From Algoriphagus faecimaris (lineage in GTDB: Bacteria > Bacteroidota > Bacteroidia > Cytophagales > Cyclobacteriaceae), in assembly GCF_900101705.1 (NCBI RefSeq), contig NZ_FNAC01000001.1, positions 166,162-230,161 on the forward strand: DNA of 64,000 bases, written 5' to 3'. Positions 26,926-35,493 of the stretch are shown here, piece after piece. A program made the translations under genes and the position numbers. The notes below the pieces were generated by a model. The model saw only the letters and a list, made by a program, of their open reading frames with translations. It ran no database searches and had not been told where the DNA came from. Within the stretch, counting starts at the first letter, position 1; the number at the start of each line of letters is the position of its first letter.

Positions 26926-27654
26926 CTAGTTCTTTTCTTTCTTTTGCATTCCAAAAGAATAATATAAGCCGATTCTCGTCGATCGGATTCTTCTTTGGAA
27001 ATTATAACTCTGACCATAAAGCTCATAATCCGTACTGATCGATCGACTCATATTTGCCGTACGGAAGAGTGTCAATCCAAAGCGTTTATATTCCACCGAT
27101 ATTCCATACTGATAGTTCATATAGAAAGGGTCTGGAATTGTTTCAACCGCATTAATTACATCCAGTATTTCCTGTGTCCAGTCTATTCCCTGTGGTACTT
27201 CGAGATCGAAGGGCTCAAAATCCTGAATCGACCAGACCGGAACTGCAGATAACTCTAAGAATAATTTGAATTGATTCTTCTGTACAAGTAAATAACTTAT
27301 TCCAACAGGAAATTCGAAATTATTGACTGGACCAAGCCAACCTTTTGAACTATATGGGATATGTTCGGGGAATGATTTTGAAGTATATTTTGCCCTAAGG
27401 TCAACCCAAGATTGATAAAACTGAACACCAATACTCGAATAAAACCGTTTAGAAAATGGCAATTCTATTTTGATAAAAGGCATCAAATCAGAAGACCCTT
27501 GACGAGGATCTTCAAAGACAGTTACAGAATCGATCTGAACGACAGAATTGCTAAACGAAGTTTCATCGACAAGACCAAAGCCTATCCTTAGGTTTTGCCC
27601 AAAGGATTCAAAGCTCAAGCCCAGACAGAAAACCATTATCAGTATATGTCTCAT
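26926..27654 (-). CDS. Outer-membrane beta-barrel-like protein, paralogue A
   Basis: 242 residues, signal peptide ending CLGLSFESFGQ, then alternating strands and C-terminal STRIGLYYSFGMQ. It is the first barrel in the cluster and follows the full-length lipoprotein gene by four bases, so the two are probably co-translated and may work together at the outer membrane. The 3' half is almost base-for-base the same as paralogue B. Confidence 0.7.
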   Translation of the reverse strand: MRHILIMVFCLGLSFESFGQNLRIGFGLVDETSFSNSVVQIDSVTVFEDPRQGSSDLMPFIKIELPFSKRFYSSIGVQFYQSWVDLRAKYTSKSFPEHIPYSSKGWLGPVNNFEFPVGISYLLVQKNQFKLFLELSAVPVWSIQDFEPFDLEVPQGIDWTQEILDVINAVETIPDPFYMNYQYGISVEYKRFGLTLFRTANMSRSISTDYELYGQSYNFQRRIRSTRIGLYYSFGMQKKEKN

Positions 27655-27658
27655 GTCA

Positions 27659-28942
27659 TTAATCTACCCGAAGAACAAATTCAATTTTCCCTGTAGTGTG
27701 AACCCTTGCGTCAGATCCTGTGGCATCATGACAATATTCCACAAAAGTCATATCTAAATCTTCATCATTGTTAGAGATAGTTACTGTTTCCTTCTCTGTA
27801 TAGGTTATTCCAGTTATAGGGTCTTTATAAGAAATTTCCGTTTGTCTTGTTTCGGAGTCACCGGGATCACGTTCGTACCATTGAATTGTGATAATCTGTG
27901 AATAAGCCATTTTTTCCCAGTTAAAAACTTCCAAATTACTTGGAAAGACCCATTCAGTGTTACAACTAAAGATACCACAATCTTTCCACTTACTTCGATC
28001 TACCTCTGGAATAGATTTTCTAATCTGGGCCAGATGTGATTGACTTGATCCAGTAAAGATGATAAAATAAACTTCCGGTGCACCATGAACCCATTCTTCT
28101 GCATCTTTCAAGTTCTTCATAGTAATAAACCTTACTCGATCTATTCTATCCCAATTAGAATTCATATCCCGATCGCAGCCAGAATTACCGCCAGTTCCAC
28201 CTGTATCTCCACTTCCTCCACCTCCAGAAGTACTTCCACAATAATAATCATCATAAAAGTAATAATCATCGGTCTCATCACTGAAGTATGGATCAGACTC
28301 ACCGATACAATCGTTTAAAGCAATTTTTAAATTTTGTCCTCGACTGACTTTAACAAGTCGCTCATTCAAACTAACAACTAATACCGGATTATCTGGAACA
28401 TTTTGGATATTCCACTCCCCAATTTCGCCTGAGGCATAAAAAACAGGAACAATTGGATTTTCTTCAAGATCTTGATTTGGAGAGATATAAAAGACAGGAA
28501 TACCCTCTCCAACTTCATTCATTGCAACAAGATCTTCATCTGCTCCCCGCAAAGCCACCTGCATCAGCGGATCAAAATCCAAATTTGAATTATTGACCTT
28601 AAAATTGTTTTGATTTCCAAATAACGCCTCTTCAAAAGTAATGGACTTCGAATTTGGACCTCCGATGGGGCTGGTTTTTTCTGTGTAATACAAAAAATTA
28701 AAATCCCCATCGAATTGTTCTTGGATTTTATCATAAACAAAAGTCCTTAGATTTTCACTCTTTAATCCATTCGCCAAAGAAGCCGCAAAATTCAACCCGG
28801 GTTCATTAAGATTGATATTGGATTTTTTTGCAATCTTTTCCAATTCTTTTATCTGTTGCGGTGGTTCCTCTAATTCACTACAAGAGAAATAAATTAAGGA
28901 AATTGTGATCAACGCTAAAAATCGAAGACCAAAAGAGAACAA
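27659..28942 (-). CDS. Lipoprotein of unknown family behind a (TG)13 repeat, possibly phase-variable
   Basis: 427 residues from a TTG at 28942; no in-frame ATG exists. The N-terminus has a hydrophobic stretch ending IYFSC (Cys21), a lipoprotein signal. Residues about 115-215 form the block shared with the truncated paralogue, then an acidic stretch (YFSDETDDYYFYDDYYCG), a Gly-rich linker and a C-terminal domain starting CDRDMNSNWDRI with TEWVFPSNLEVFNWEKMAYSQ. An ATG at 29021 lies just upstream of the (TG)13 repeat but is out of frame by one base; one extra TG unit (or two fewer) would put it in frame. Expression could therefore switch by slippage. Function unknown. Confidence 0.65.
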   Translation of the reverse strand: MFSFGLRFLALITISLIYFSCSELEEPPQQIKELEKIAKKSNINLNEPGLNFAASLANGLKSENLRTFVYDKIQEQFDGDFNFLYYTEKTSPIGGPNSKSITFEEALFGNQNNFKVNNSNLDFDPLMQVALRGADEDLVAMNEVGEGIPVFYISPNQDLEENPIVPVFYASGEIGEWNIQNVPDNPVLVVSLNERLVKVSRGQNLKIALNDCIGESDPYFSDETDDYYFYDDYYCGSTSGGGGSGDTGGTGGNSGCDRDMNSNWDRIDRVRFITMKNLKDAEEWVHGAPEVYFIIFTGSSQSHLAQIRKSIPEVDRSKWKDCGIFSCNTEWVFPSNLEVFNWEKMAYSQIITIQWYERDPGDSETRQTEISYKDPITGITYTEKETVTISNNDEDLDMTFVEYCHDATGSDARVHTTGKIEFVLRVD

Positions 28943-28983
28943 GCCCCCATTCCAGAAGCTTTTGGGAAAACTAAGTTTACCCG

Positions 28984-29014
<31 letters not shown>

Positions 29015-29273
29015 TGTTCATAAGATTAAAATTTGATTAAATAATGGCAGTAATCTAAGTTTCATAATTTAAACGAACAAGAATTTATTCAAATATTTAT
29101 AAATCTTTATTAGCTATTCGATGACGATTGAATAGTTTGCTGTAAATAATAATTTAAAATAAAAGTTACTATCATTCAATAGCCTCCTTCCACCAAAAAC
29201 CCTATTCTTACTTCGTTTTTTAGACTGAGGATGACCTGAACTCATTGATTTTCTCTTTGAATCTTTTTAATAT

Positions 29274-29289
29274 GTAGCAAATTCGCTAC
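29274..29289. promoter_or_regulatory. Palindrome before hicA (candidate HicB operator)
   Basis: GTAGC and GCTAC form a perfect inverted repeat around AAATTC, nine bases before the hicA start. A further half-site, TAGC, follows at 29293. The position suits autoregulation by the HicB DNA-binding domain. Confidence 0.6.
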
Positions 29290-29298
29290 TTTTAGCAA

Positions 29299-29481
29299 AT
29301 GAAAGTAAAAGACTTGCTCAAATTACTTCATCAAAAAGGTTGGGTCATCAAAGCTCAAAAAGGCAGTCATCTCCAACTTATCCATTCCGAAAAGAAAGGA
29401 AAAATAACTGTTCCAGTTCATGGCGGAGATATCCCGATTGGGACATTAAACTCAATTTTGAAGCAAGCAGGACTCAAATAA
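29299..29481 (+). CDS. hicA: HicA-type toxin (mRNA interferase)
   Basis: 60 residues with the dsRBD-like HicA/YcfA fold: MKVKDLLKLLHQKGWVIKAQKGSHLQLIH, then KITVPVHGGDIPIGTLNSILKQAGL. The catalytic His is in GSHLQLIH. Members cleave mRNA until bound by HicB. Full family length; start codon is unambiguous. The antitoxin follows after 28 bases. Confidence 0.92.
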   Translation: MKVKDLLKLLHQKGWVIKAQKGSHLQLIHSEKKGKITVPVHGGDIPIGTLNSILKQAGLK

Positions 29482-29509
29482 TAAACAGCCAAATCAGAAA
29501 GTATAAAAA

Positions 29510-29896
29510 ATGAAAATTGTAAAAATCCCGCTTATTATTGAAAGAGGCAAAGACAAATTACTCTGGGGCCGAGTAGTGTTTGAAGAAAATCTGATTACCG
29601 ATTTTGGAAGTACCATTTCAGAACTCGAACAAAAAATCAAAAATTTGCTGCTGGAAATTGAAAACTTAAATCCAAATGCCGTCAAATTTGAGCACCATTT
29701 TGATATTTCAGCTTTATTTCAACGCTTTAATTTTTTAAAAATTTCTAATGTGGCTCAACAAGCAGGAATGAATCCTGGACTTTTGAGGCAGTATGTATCT
29801 GGAATTAAAAATCCTTCACTCGAACAGGCTAAAAAAATCGAACAGACATTGCACAAATTAGCCACTGAACTCAAAGAAGCAAGTATTTTTGTTTAA
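29510..29896 (+). CDS. hicB: HicB-type antitoxin with C-terminal HTH
   Basis: 128 residues. The N-terminal part (KIVKIPLIIERGKDKLLWGRVVFEENLITDFG) is a degenerate HicB RNase-H-like domain, and the C-terminal part is an XRE-type helix-turn-helix (ISNVAQQAGMNPGLLRQYVSGIKNPSLEQAKKIEQTL). It should neutralise HicA and bind the palindrome at 29274-29289. Both genes look intact. Confidence 0.88.
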   Translation: MKIVKIPLIIERGKDKLLWGRVVFEENLITDFGSTISELEQKIKNLLLEIENLNPNAVKFEHHFDISALFQRFNFLKISNVAQQAGMNPGLLRQYVSGIKNPSLEQAKKIEQTLHKLATELKEASIFV

Positions 29897-29910
29897 AGAA
29901 ATTAGTTGAA

Positions 29911-30887
29911 TCAAACCCACCACCAATCGGTCCCTTCCTTCATCCCGATCAGCATCAGGTATTTCTGGATTTCGATTCGTTCCTTTTCAGGCGGATACAC
30001 CGCTACCAAAAGCTGAGGATTCTCCAGTTTTTCTATGCTTTCATAGTCTTCCAAATCCTGGATTTCAAATGCTATTCCCTTTCTTTTGAGAAGTTTGGAA
30101 ATCAACTTGGATTTGGGATTTTTCCCCCAAATAGCCAAAGGCCCTCCACGATAGTCCAGTTTTAAAAAGCATTGATTTTTAGCTCAAAAAAGGCTTTTTG
30201 ACTATAGGAATTGGAATTCCGAGATATTCGACCTGGATGCTCCCTCCAATAAAGCGTCAAGTCTTGAATGGCCTCAAACTTCACCCCTTTTTCATACCAC
30301 TTGATCGCCAGATCGTAATCTTCAGGATAACTCAAACTCCCAAAGCCGCCCACCAACTCGATATTCTCCCGATAAGTCAGCCAATTGGGCGAAGCAATCA
30401 CGCATTCCCGGTAGATATTGGCGTATTGATCCCCGTGCATGTTGATGTCATTGAGCCAACTCTGATAGTCCAGATATCCCGGACTTACTTCATGTTCGGA
30501 GAAATAAAGCACCTTCCCAGTGACCACAGTCCGCAAATCACATCGCTTCAAGCGATTGTTCATCAGCTCCAGTCGCCGCTCCGGCATGGTGTCATCCGCA
30601 TCCATACGAGTGATCATTTTTCCTTTGGAACGAGAAAAAGCAAATTCCAGCGCGGGAATAATTCCATTTCCGGGATTTTGGAAGAGAAAAAAGCGAGCAT
30701 CCTTTTTTATATAGTGCTCAAAGATTTCCCTACTTTGATCTGTAGAATGATCGTCTATTCCTATGACTTCAAAATCCGCAAAGGTCTGATCCAAAATAGA
30801 GTCTAGGCATTCCTCCAGCCAATCTGCAGCATCCTTAAATGGAATCAATACACTGATCTCAGGAAATGAATTGGGGGAATTACTCAC
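29911..30887 (-). pseudogene. Family 2 glycosyltransferase, split by a -1 frameshift
   Basis: Residues 1-241, from a GTG at 30887, form a GT-A domain: ISVLIPFKDAADWLEECLDSIL, EVIGIDDHSTD, the metal motif MDADD and GSLSYPEDYDLAIKWYEKG. The frame ends at 30162 in ELKINAF. In another frame the sequence continues at once with LKLDYRGGPLAIWGKNPKSKL and runs to a stop at 29911. LAIWGKNxKSK is the start of the C-terminal Rossmann-like tail often found in this glycosyltransferase group. One extra T in the T5 tract at 30164-30168 would restore a protein of about 325 residues. It may be a mutation, a slippage switch or a sequence error. Confidence 0.75.
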
Positions 30888-32249
30888 TTAAATCCCCTCC
30901 TGTTCGATCAAATATACCAATGCAGCCATCGCTGCTGCTCCCAACTCCAATTCCCGCTGATCCACTACCTCAAAAACATCCGCAGGAGTATGATGATAGA
31001 TAAAATATCGCTGGGAATCCGGATGCAAACCGATCAATATCGGGCCTTGATCCCGAAGTGGTCCAATATCAGCACCACCTCCGGGCACATCCAGTTTCCA
31101 AATATTATAGGGCGTAAAATACTCTCGCCATGAGGCCAATTTCCCACGCTGATTTTCCGTACCTGTGGAGGAAAACCCAATAGGTAAAAATCCTCCTGAG
31201 TCAGATTCGATGGCTGCAATATGCTTTTCACCTTTTTCTTTGGCTACGCGGGCATACTCTCTTCCTCCCATCAATCCATTCTCCTCATTCATCCACATAA
31301 CCGCTCGTATTGTCCGCTTCGGTTTCCAAGCCAATTTCTTGTAAATCCTCAATACCTCAATAGCCTGCATACAGCCAGCACCATCATCATGAGCCCCCTC
31401 TCCTACGTCCCAAGAGTCTAAGTGGCCACCTACGGCGATAATTTCTTCCGGTTTTTCAGTTCCTCGGATTTCACCAATGACATTGTAAGACAAGACTTCC
31501 CCTTTCATCTCTCCTTCAGATTTTAAAAAAACTTTGAGATCGGATTGCTCCTTGAGCAAATCACTTAATAATTCTGCATCGGCAGTACTGATCGCTAAGG
31601 CGGGGATCTCAGGATAGTCAGGGTTATAGCGCTGATTACCGGTATGTGGAATATGATCAATTCGATTACTCATGGATCGGACGATAACTCCCTTTGCTCC
31701 ATATTTAGAGGCTTCAGCTGCCCCCGAACCTCGCTGTCCCACTGCTCCACTGTAGGCTTGAAAGGTATTGACAAGTGATGGATCCATGGGTTGATTAAAA
31801 AAGACAATCTTACCACGTACACCTTCGCCTAGAGCATTTAAGCCATCCAGCCCTTTCACTTCCACTACATCTCCTAATAGTCCACTAGGCCCTGTTCCCT
31901 GCGTATTTCCAAGAGCCAAAGCGTGTAAATCAAGGGTCCCCAGTTTATTGGAATTAACGATTTTGACCTCGTCTTTGCCACCTCGGACCCAATGCGGGAC
32001 CATCACGGGCTGTAAATAAACCGTATCAAATCCATAACTTTCCATCAGTTGTCGGGTATATTCTACTGCAGCGGCAGCTTGTGGTGAACCGGAAAGTCTG
32101 TGCCCGATATCCTTGCAGAGGTAGCGGAGGTTTTCGTAGGTATGACCTTCTGTGAGTTCAAGATTAAAAATGGTCTTGATATTTTCAGAATGATTCTGGG
32201 CAAAAGCCAAGGGTGAAATCAGAAATAATAGGAGAAATAGCTTTTTCAT
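30888..32249 (-). CDS. M28-family peptidase (carboxypeptidase Q-like), exported
   Basis: Start at the ATG 32249 (MKKLFLLLFLISPLAFAQ), a Sec signal peptide, giving 453 residues; an upstream in-frame start would add 31 unlikely residues. A PA-like domain lies at about 110-240, followed by the zinc site: AVGGHLDSWDVGEGAHDDGAG, IRAVMWMNEENGLMGG (catalytic Glu-Glu) and GLHPDSQRYFIYHHTPADVF. This matches the PGCP/carboxypeptidase Q group, which releases dipeptides or single amino acids. Its stop directly abuts the glycosyltransferase start. Confidence 0.9.
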   Translation of the reverse strand: MKKLFLLLFLISPLAFAQNHSENIKTIFNLELTEGHTYENLRYLCKDIGHRLSGSPQAAAAVEYTRQLMESYGFDTVYLQPVMVPHWVRGGKDEVKIVNSNKLGTLDLHALALGNTQGTGPSGLLGDVVEVKGLDGLNALGEGVRGKIVFFNQPMDPSLVNTFQAYSGAVGQRGSGAAEASKYGAKGVIVRSMSNRIDHIPHTGNQRYNPDYPEIPALAISTADAELLSDLLKEQSDLKVFLKSEGEMKGEVLSYNVIGEIRGTEKPEEIIAVGGHLDSWDVGEGAHDDGAGCMQAIEVLRIYKKLAWKPKRTIRAVMWMNEENGLMGGREYARVAKEKGEKHIAAIESDSGGFLPIGFSSTGTENQRGKLASWREYFTPYNIWKLDVPGGGADIGPLRDQGPILIGLHPDSQRYFIYHHTPADVFEVVDQRELELGAAAMAALVYLIEQEGI

Positions 32250-32328
32250 GATTTGGGAATTTTTAGGGAAATGAATAAAATCAAGGGAGATTTCAAACAA
32301 GATTATGAAGAAAGGTAATGGGCAAGGC

Positions 32329-33435
32329 TTAATCCTCCTCATCCTCCACTTTTTGACGCCGAATTTTATTTCGATCAGTTTCTAGGATCCATCCATTTTG
32401 AGCGGCATGTTCACTTGCTTCCATCGTGTCTTTGACCAAGATCAATGGTACTCCTATTTTTTGATATTCAACTTGAAGCTGTTTGAGTGCTTTATCCGCG
32501 ACATTTCGAATATACACGGCAAGAACCCTTCCCGGAAACTCTTCGATGATTTCCTGATAAATCACCGGGTCTTCTTGCCCACTGTCTCCAATTAGAATAA
32601 AATCAAGATGATGAAAGACTCCCAAAATATGGCGAATCTGCTTGAGCTTATGATCCCGATGACTTCCCGCGATCAATTGATCCCTAGACAAACCCAAATC
32701 CCGCAGCATAAGAGGGCCAGGCGGAATCTGATGAACTTCCATCAGCTCCATTAAAAAGTCGTAGAGATTCCAAGGGCTACTTGACACATAGAATAAGGGG
32801 TTACTGTCTACTCCGTCCGAACCCTTGCGAAGAGCGGCATAAAAAGCTGAGACTCCCGGAAAAGGGATTCTGGAATGGGCATTTTTGGCAAAAGTCGTTT
32901 TCAGCATATCCCAAAGTCGCATTGCCCCTGTAGGTACAATCGTATCATCAATATCTGAAATAACTCCAAAATCAGCTTTGGAGGAAGGAATAAAAACCAT
33001 AGCCTCTGCACTCACTTCCTGCTGATGAGTCAAAACTGCACGAGTTAAGGAAAGAGAAATGGACTGCCAGCCTGATTTAGGCGCAGTCTGAGGATGAATC
33101 CGAAACTCAAAGTAGCCTTCCTCGTCTGTCTGTGAAAAGAATTGCTTACCCTTCCAATTAGCCTTCACTTCCACGCCGGGAATAATGACGGTCAAAAATC
33201 GCTTGCGCATAGTGCGGAAATTTCTCCAGAAAGTATCCTCGGGAGAGGCCGGAATGATCCCCTTATCTTCCAAAACTCTTCCTGCCAAGTAAACCTCCCG
33301 CTCGTTGCCAAAACCCAAATAGGGCTGAATCATCACCGACTTGACCAAGCCCAGTCTAATCCAAAGCCAAAGTTTCGCCTGGGAGAATTTCCTTTTGAAA
33401 AAGTAAAGTAGAGGAAGTAGGCCGGATAAATTCAT
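32329..33435 (-). CDS. App1-like phosphatase domain protein (DUF2183)
   Basis: 368 residues. The C-terminal half carries the HAD-like App1 catalytic motifs: ISDIDDTIVPTGA (nucleophile DxDxT), FYVSSSPWNLYDFL and FILIGDSGQEDP. The N-terminal half has a strand-rich region (VEVKANWKGKQFFSQTDEEGYFEFRI) as in bacterial relatives. In yeast App1 is a phosphatidate phosphatase; the bacterial role is not known. No signal peptide is obvious. Confidence 0.85.
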   Translation of the reverse strand: MNLSGLLPLLYFFKRKFSQAKLWLWIRLGLVKSVMIQPYLGFGNEREVYLAGRVLEDKGIIPASPEDTFWRNFRTMRKRFLTVIIPGVEVKANWKGKQFFSQTDEEGYFEFRIHPQTAPKSGWQSISLSLTRAVLTHQQEVSAEAMVFIPSSKADFGVISDIDDTIVPTGAMRLWDMLKTTFAKNAHSRIPFPGVSAFYAALRKGSDGVDSNPLFYVSSSPWNLYDFLMELMEVHQIPPGPLMLRDLGLSRDQLIAGSHRDHKLKQIRHILGVFHHLDFILIGDSGQEDPVIYQEIIEEFPGRVLAVYIRNVADKALKQLQVEYQKIGVPLILVKDTMEASEHAAQNGWILETDRNKIRRQKVEDEED

Positions 33436-33709
33436 CCCTTAAACAGCTAAGAATTTTGGAATTGAGCAAAATAGGAAGAGAAAATAAGTGGGATTTTGAA
33501 AGTTATTTTAGAAAAAATTAAATTCGATTTCGTAGAACCCTTTTGAACGCCTTACTAAAACAGCCACATTAACGCTTGAAAAACAGGTTTTTACACCAAT
33601 AATCCTGTATTCTTACCTCTTATTTATTAAATCAAACCGATAGCTTTTTCCTACGTTTTAAAAGGGATTCTGAATTAAACCTAAAACTCACAAATCAACT
33701 CTTACACCT

Positions 33710-34294
33710 ATGAAATTATTAAGCATTTTAGTTATTGCTTTATCTATAGCTTTTACGCAAGAGACGGCCAAAATCCCTGCTACTGTCAATCTCTCCGAAA
33801 GCCAAGTTCGCTGGGAAGCCTCCAAAGTTACTGGTACACATTGGGGCTATGTCCCAATCAAAAATGCCGAATTGGACTATTCGGATGGAAAAATCACTGG
33901 CGGAGTTTTCGAAATGGATATGGTCAATCTCACAGTAGAAGACCTCACCGATCCCAAGTCCAATGGCAATCTGACCAATCACCTGAAATCAGACGATTTC
34001 TTCTCTGTGGAAAAATTCAATACTTCTACTTTTAACATCACCGAAGCAAAAACCAGTAACGGGACGGACTACACCATTTCTGGGACTTTGACGATCAAAG
34101 GAATCACTCATCCGGCTTCATTTCCTGCCAAGGTTACGGCAACTACAACTACAATCACTGCTGTAGGAGGGCTAACTTTTGACCGGACAGATTATGACAT
34201 TAAGTTTCGTTCAGGGAATTTCTTTGAAAACCTAGGAGATCGAATGATCTATGATGAGGTCAAATTAGATGTGAAGTTGGTAGCTACAATTTGA
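33710..34294 (+). CDS. YceI-family lipocalin-like exported protein
   Basis: 194 residues with a short signal (MKLLSILVIALSIAFTQ). The mature part matches YceI: VNLSESQVRWEASKVTGTHWGYV, ITGGVFEMDMVNLTVEDL, LTNHLKSDDFFSVEKFNTSTF, ISGTLTIKGITHPASFP and FDRTDYDIKFRSG. The fold is an extended lipocalin that binds polyisoprenoid-type ligands in the periplasm. Single gene with about 270 bases of AT-rich upstream sequence. Confidence 0.92.
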   Translation: MKLLSILVIALSIAFTQETAKIPATVNLSESQVRWEASKVTGTHWGYVPIKNAELDYSDGKITGGVFEMDMVNLTVEDLTDPKSNGNLTNHLKSDDFFSVEKFNTSTFNITEAKTSNGTDYTISGTLTIKGITHPASFPAKVTATTTTITAVGGLTFDRTDYDIKFRSGNFFENLGDRMIYDEVKLDVKLVATI

Positions 34295-34516
34295 GCAGAC
34301 ATCCGATGCCTGAGTTTTGCTTATGAATTGGATAAGATTAATTCATCTAAAATTTTAGCCAAAACCCAATTCCAGGCGTATAACTTAATGAATTTCTAAT
34401 TCAGTTTGGTTTATACAATTTGATCCAAGTCAGAGGAAATCGGGGGAATTTCAAGCTTCCCCTGAGCCTCTGCACCAATTTTAAGAGTTCGCTTCTTTTT
34501 TTGGAATACTAGATTC

Positions 34517-35383
34517 TCAGTACCTCAAACTCTTCAGATAAGCAATACTTTTTGGCAGTGCTTCGATTTCATGTTCACTTTCATCTTCAATAAACATGTG
34601 CTTAATGCCAATTTTGTTTGCTTCTCTCAGAATAGCAGGAAAATCAAGCTCCCCCTCACCCAAAGGCACATCATTTTCAGGTCCTGTCAATCCAGTCATA
34701 TCTCTGGGTGCACCCTTTTTGAAGTCTTTCAAATGCAAGGATACCCACCGGTCTCCATATTTTTTCAGCAATCCAGCGGGATCCCCTCCACCGAAATGCG
34801 TCCACATTACATCCATTTGGAGGGAAACGTATTCCGGATCAGTATTTTTGACCAAGTAATCAAATAAGGTTCCATCGCCATAAGGCTGGAATTCGTAGCC
34901 ATGTACATGGTACTTGAAGATGAGACCGTTTTCTTTCAACACTTTTCCTCCTTCATTGAACGCTTTGATAGCGCGGTCCGCATCCTCCTTGGAAAATTGT
35001 CCCCGCTGATGAGGAATCCAGGCACACATGACATAGTTGGCTCCAAGTGCCTTTGCACGATCTGCTACTGCCTGCGGATCGGATTCGATCTGCTCAAATC
35101 CCGCTCCGGTCGAAGGAATAGAGATCCCTCGATCAGCCAACATTTTTTTAAATACCTCTGGCTCGACACCTTGTGGAGCTCCCCCTTCAAATTCCTTGAA
35201 TCCCATCTCTTGAATAATATCGAGGGTTTTTTCCACTCCATGTTCCCAATGGTTTCTGAAGGTATAGGAGGCTATACCAAGTGGAGCCTTATATAGGGCT
35301 TCGCCCTTTTTCTGAGCCTGTGACTCGCTCGGAAAAATTAGCCAAGCAAAGGCAATTAGAATAATGATTAAATTATTTTTCAT
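34517..35383 (-). CDS. Sugar phosphate isomerase/epimerase-like TIM barrel, exported
   Basis: Start at ATG 35383 (MKNNLIIILIAFAWLIFPSESQAQ), a Sec signal peptide, giving 288 residues. The body is an AP-endonuclease-2-like xylose isomerase TIM barrel: LGIASYTFRNHWEHGVEKTL, FKEFEGG, FKYHVHGYEF, LQMDVMWTHFGGG, SLHLKDF and HMFIEDES, with His, Glu and Asp positions that fit a metal site. In Bacteroidota these exported proteins often accompany GMC and Gfo/Idh/MocA oxidoreductases in sugar or inositol breakdown, as here. Exact substrate unknown. Confidence 0.85.
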   Translation of the reverse strand: MKNNLIIILIAFAWLIFPSESQAQKKGEALYKAPLGIASYTFRNHWEHGVEKTLDIIQEMGFKEFEGGAPQGVEPEVFKKMLADRGISIPSTGAGFEQIESDPQAVADRAKALGANYVMCAWIPHQRGQFSKEDADRAIKAFNEGGKVLKENGLIFKYHVHGYEFQPYGDGTLFDYLVKNTDPEYVSLQMDVMWTHFGGGDPAGLLKKYGDRWVSLHLKDFKKGAPRDMTGLTGPENDVPLGEGELDFPAILREANKIGIKHMFIEDESEHEIEALPKSIAYLKSLRY

Positions 35384-35493
35384 AGGTTTTTGGGTTTGAT
35401 TTCGTCTAAATTTCCACAACAAAACACCGAGTTCTTAAACAGCTTCTTTATACAGTTGGAGTCAAAGGTCGGCGGGAATCGGCAGAGAATACT

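Larger units (their letters stand above)
25233..28600. repeat. Tandem duplication of a ~1.7-kb lipoprotein + barrel unit
   Basis: Unit 1 runs from about 28600 (inside the first lipoprotein gene, at KVNNS) through the barrel gene ending at 26926; unit 2 repeats this from 26919 to 25233. The offset between matching points is 1681 bases in the lipoprotein part and 1693 in the barrel part. The intergenic junctions (four bases, stop then ATG) are also the same in both units. The duplication starts inside a gene, so the second lipoprotein lacks its N-terminal quarter. Confidence 0.85.
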
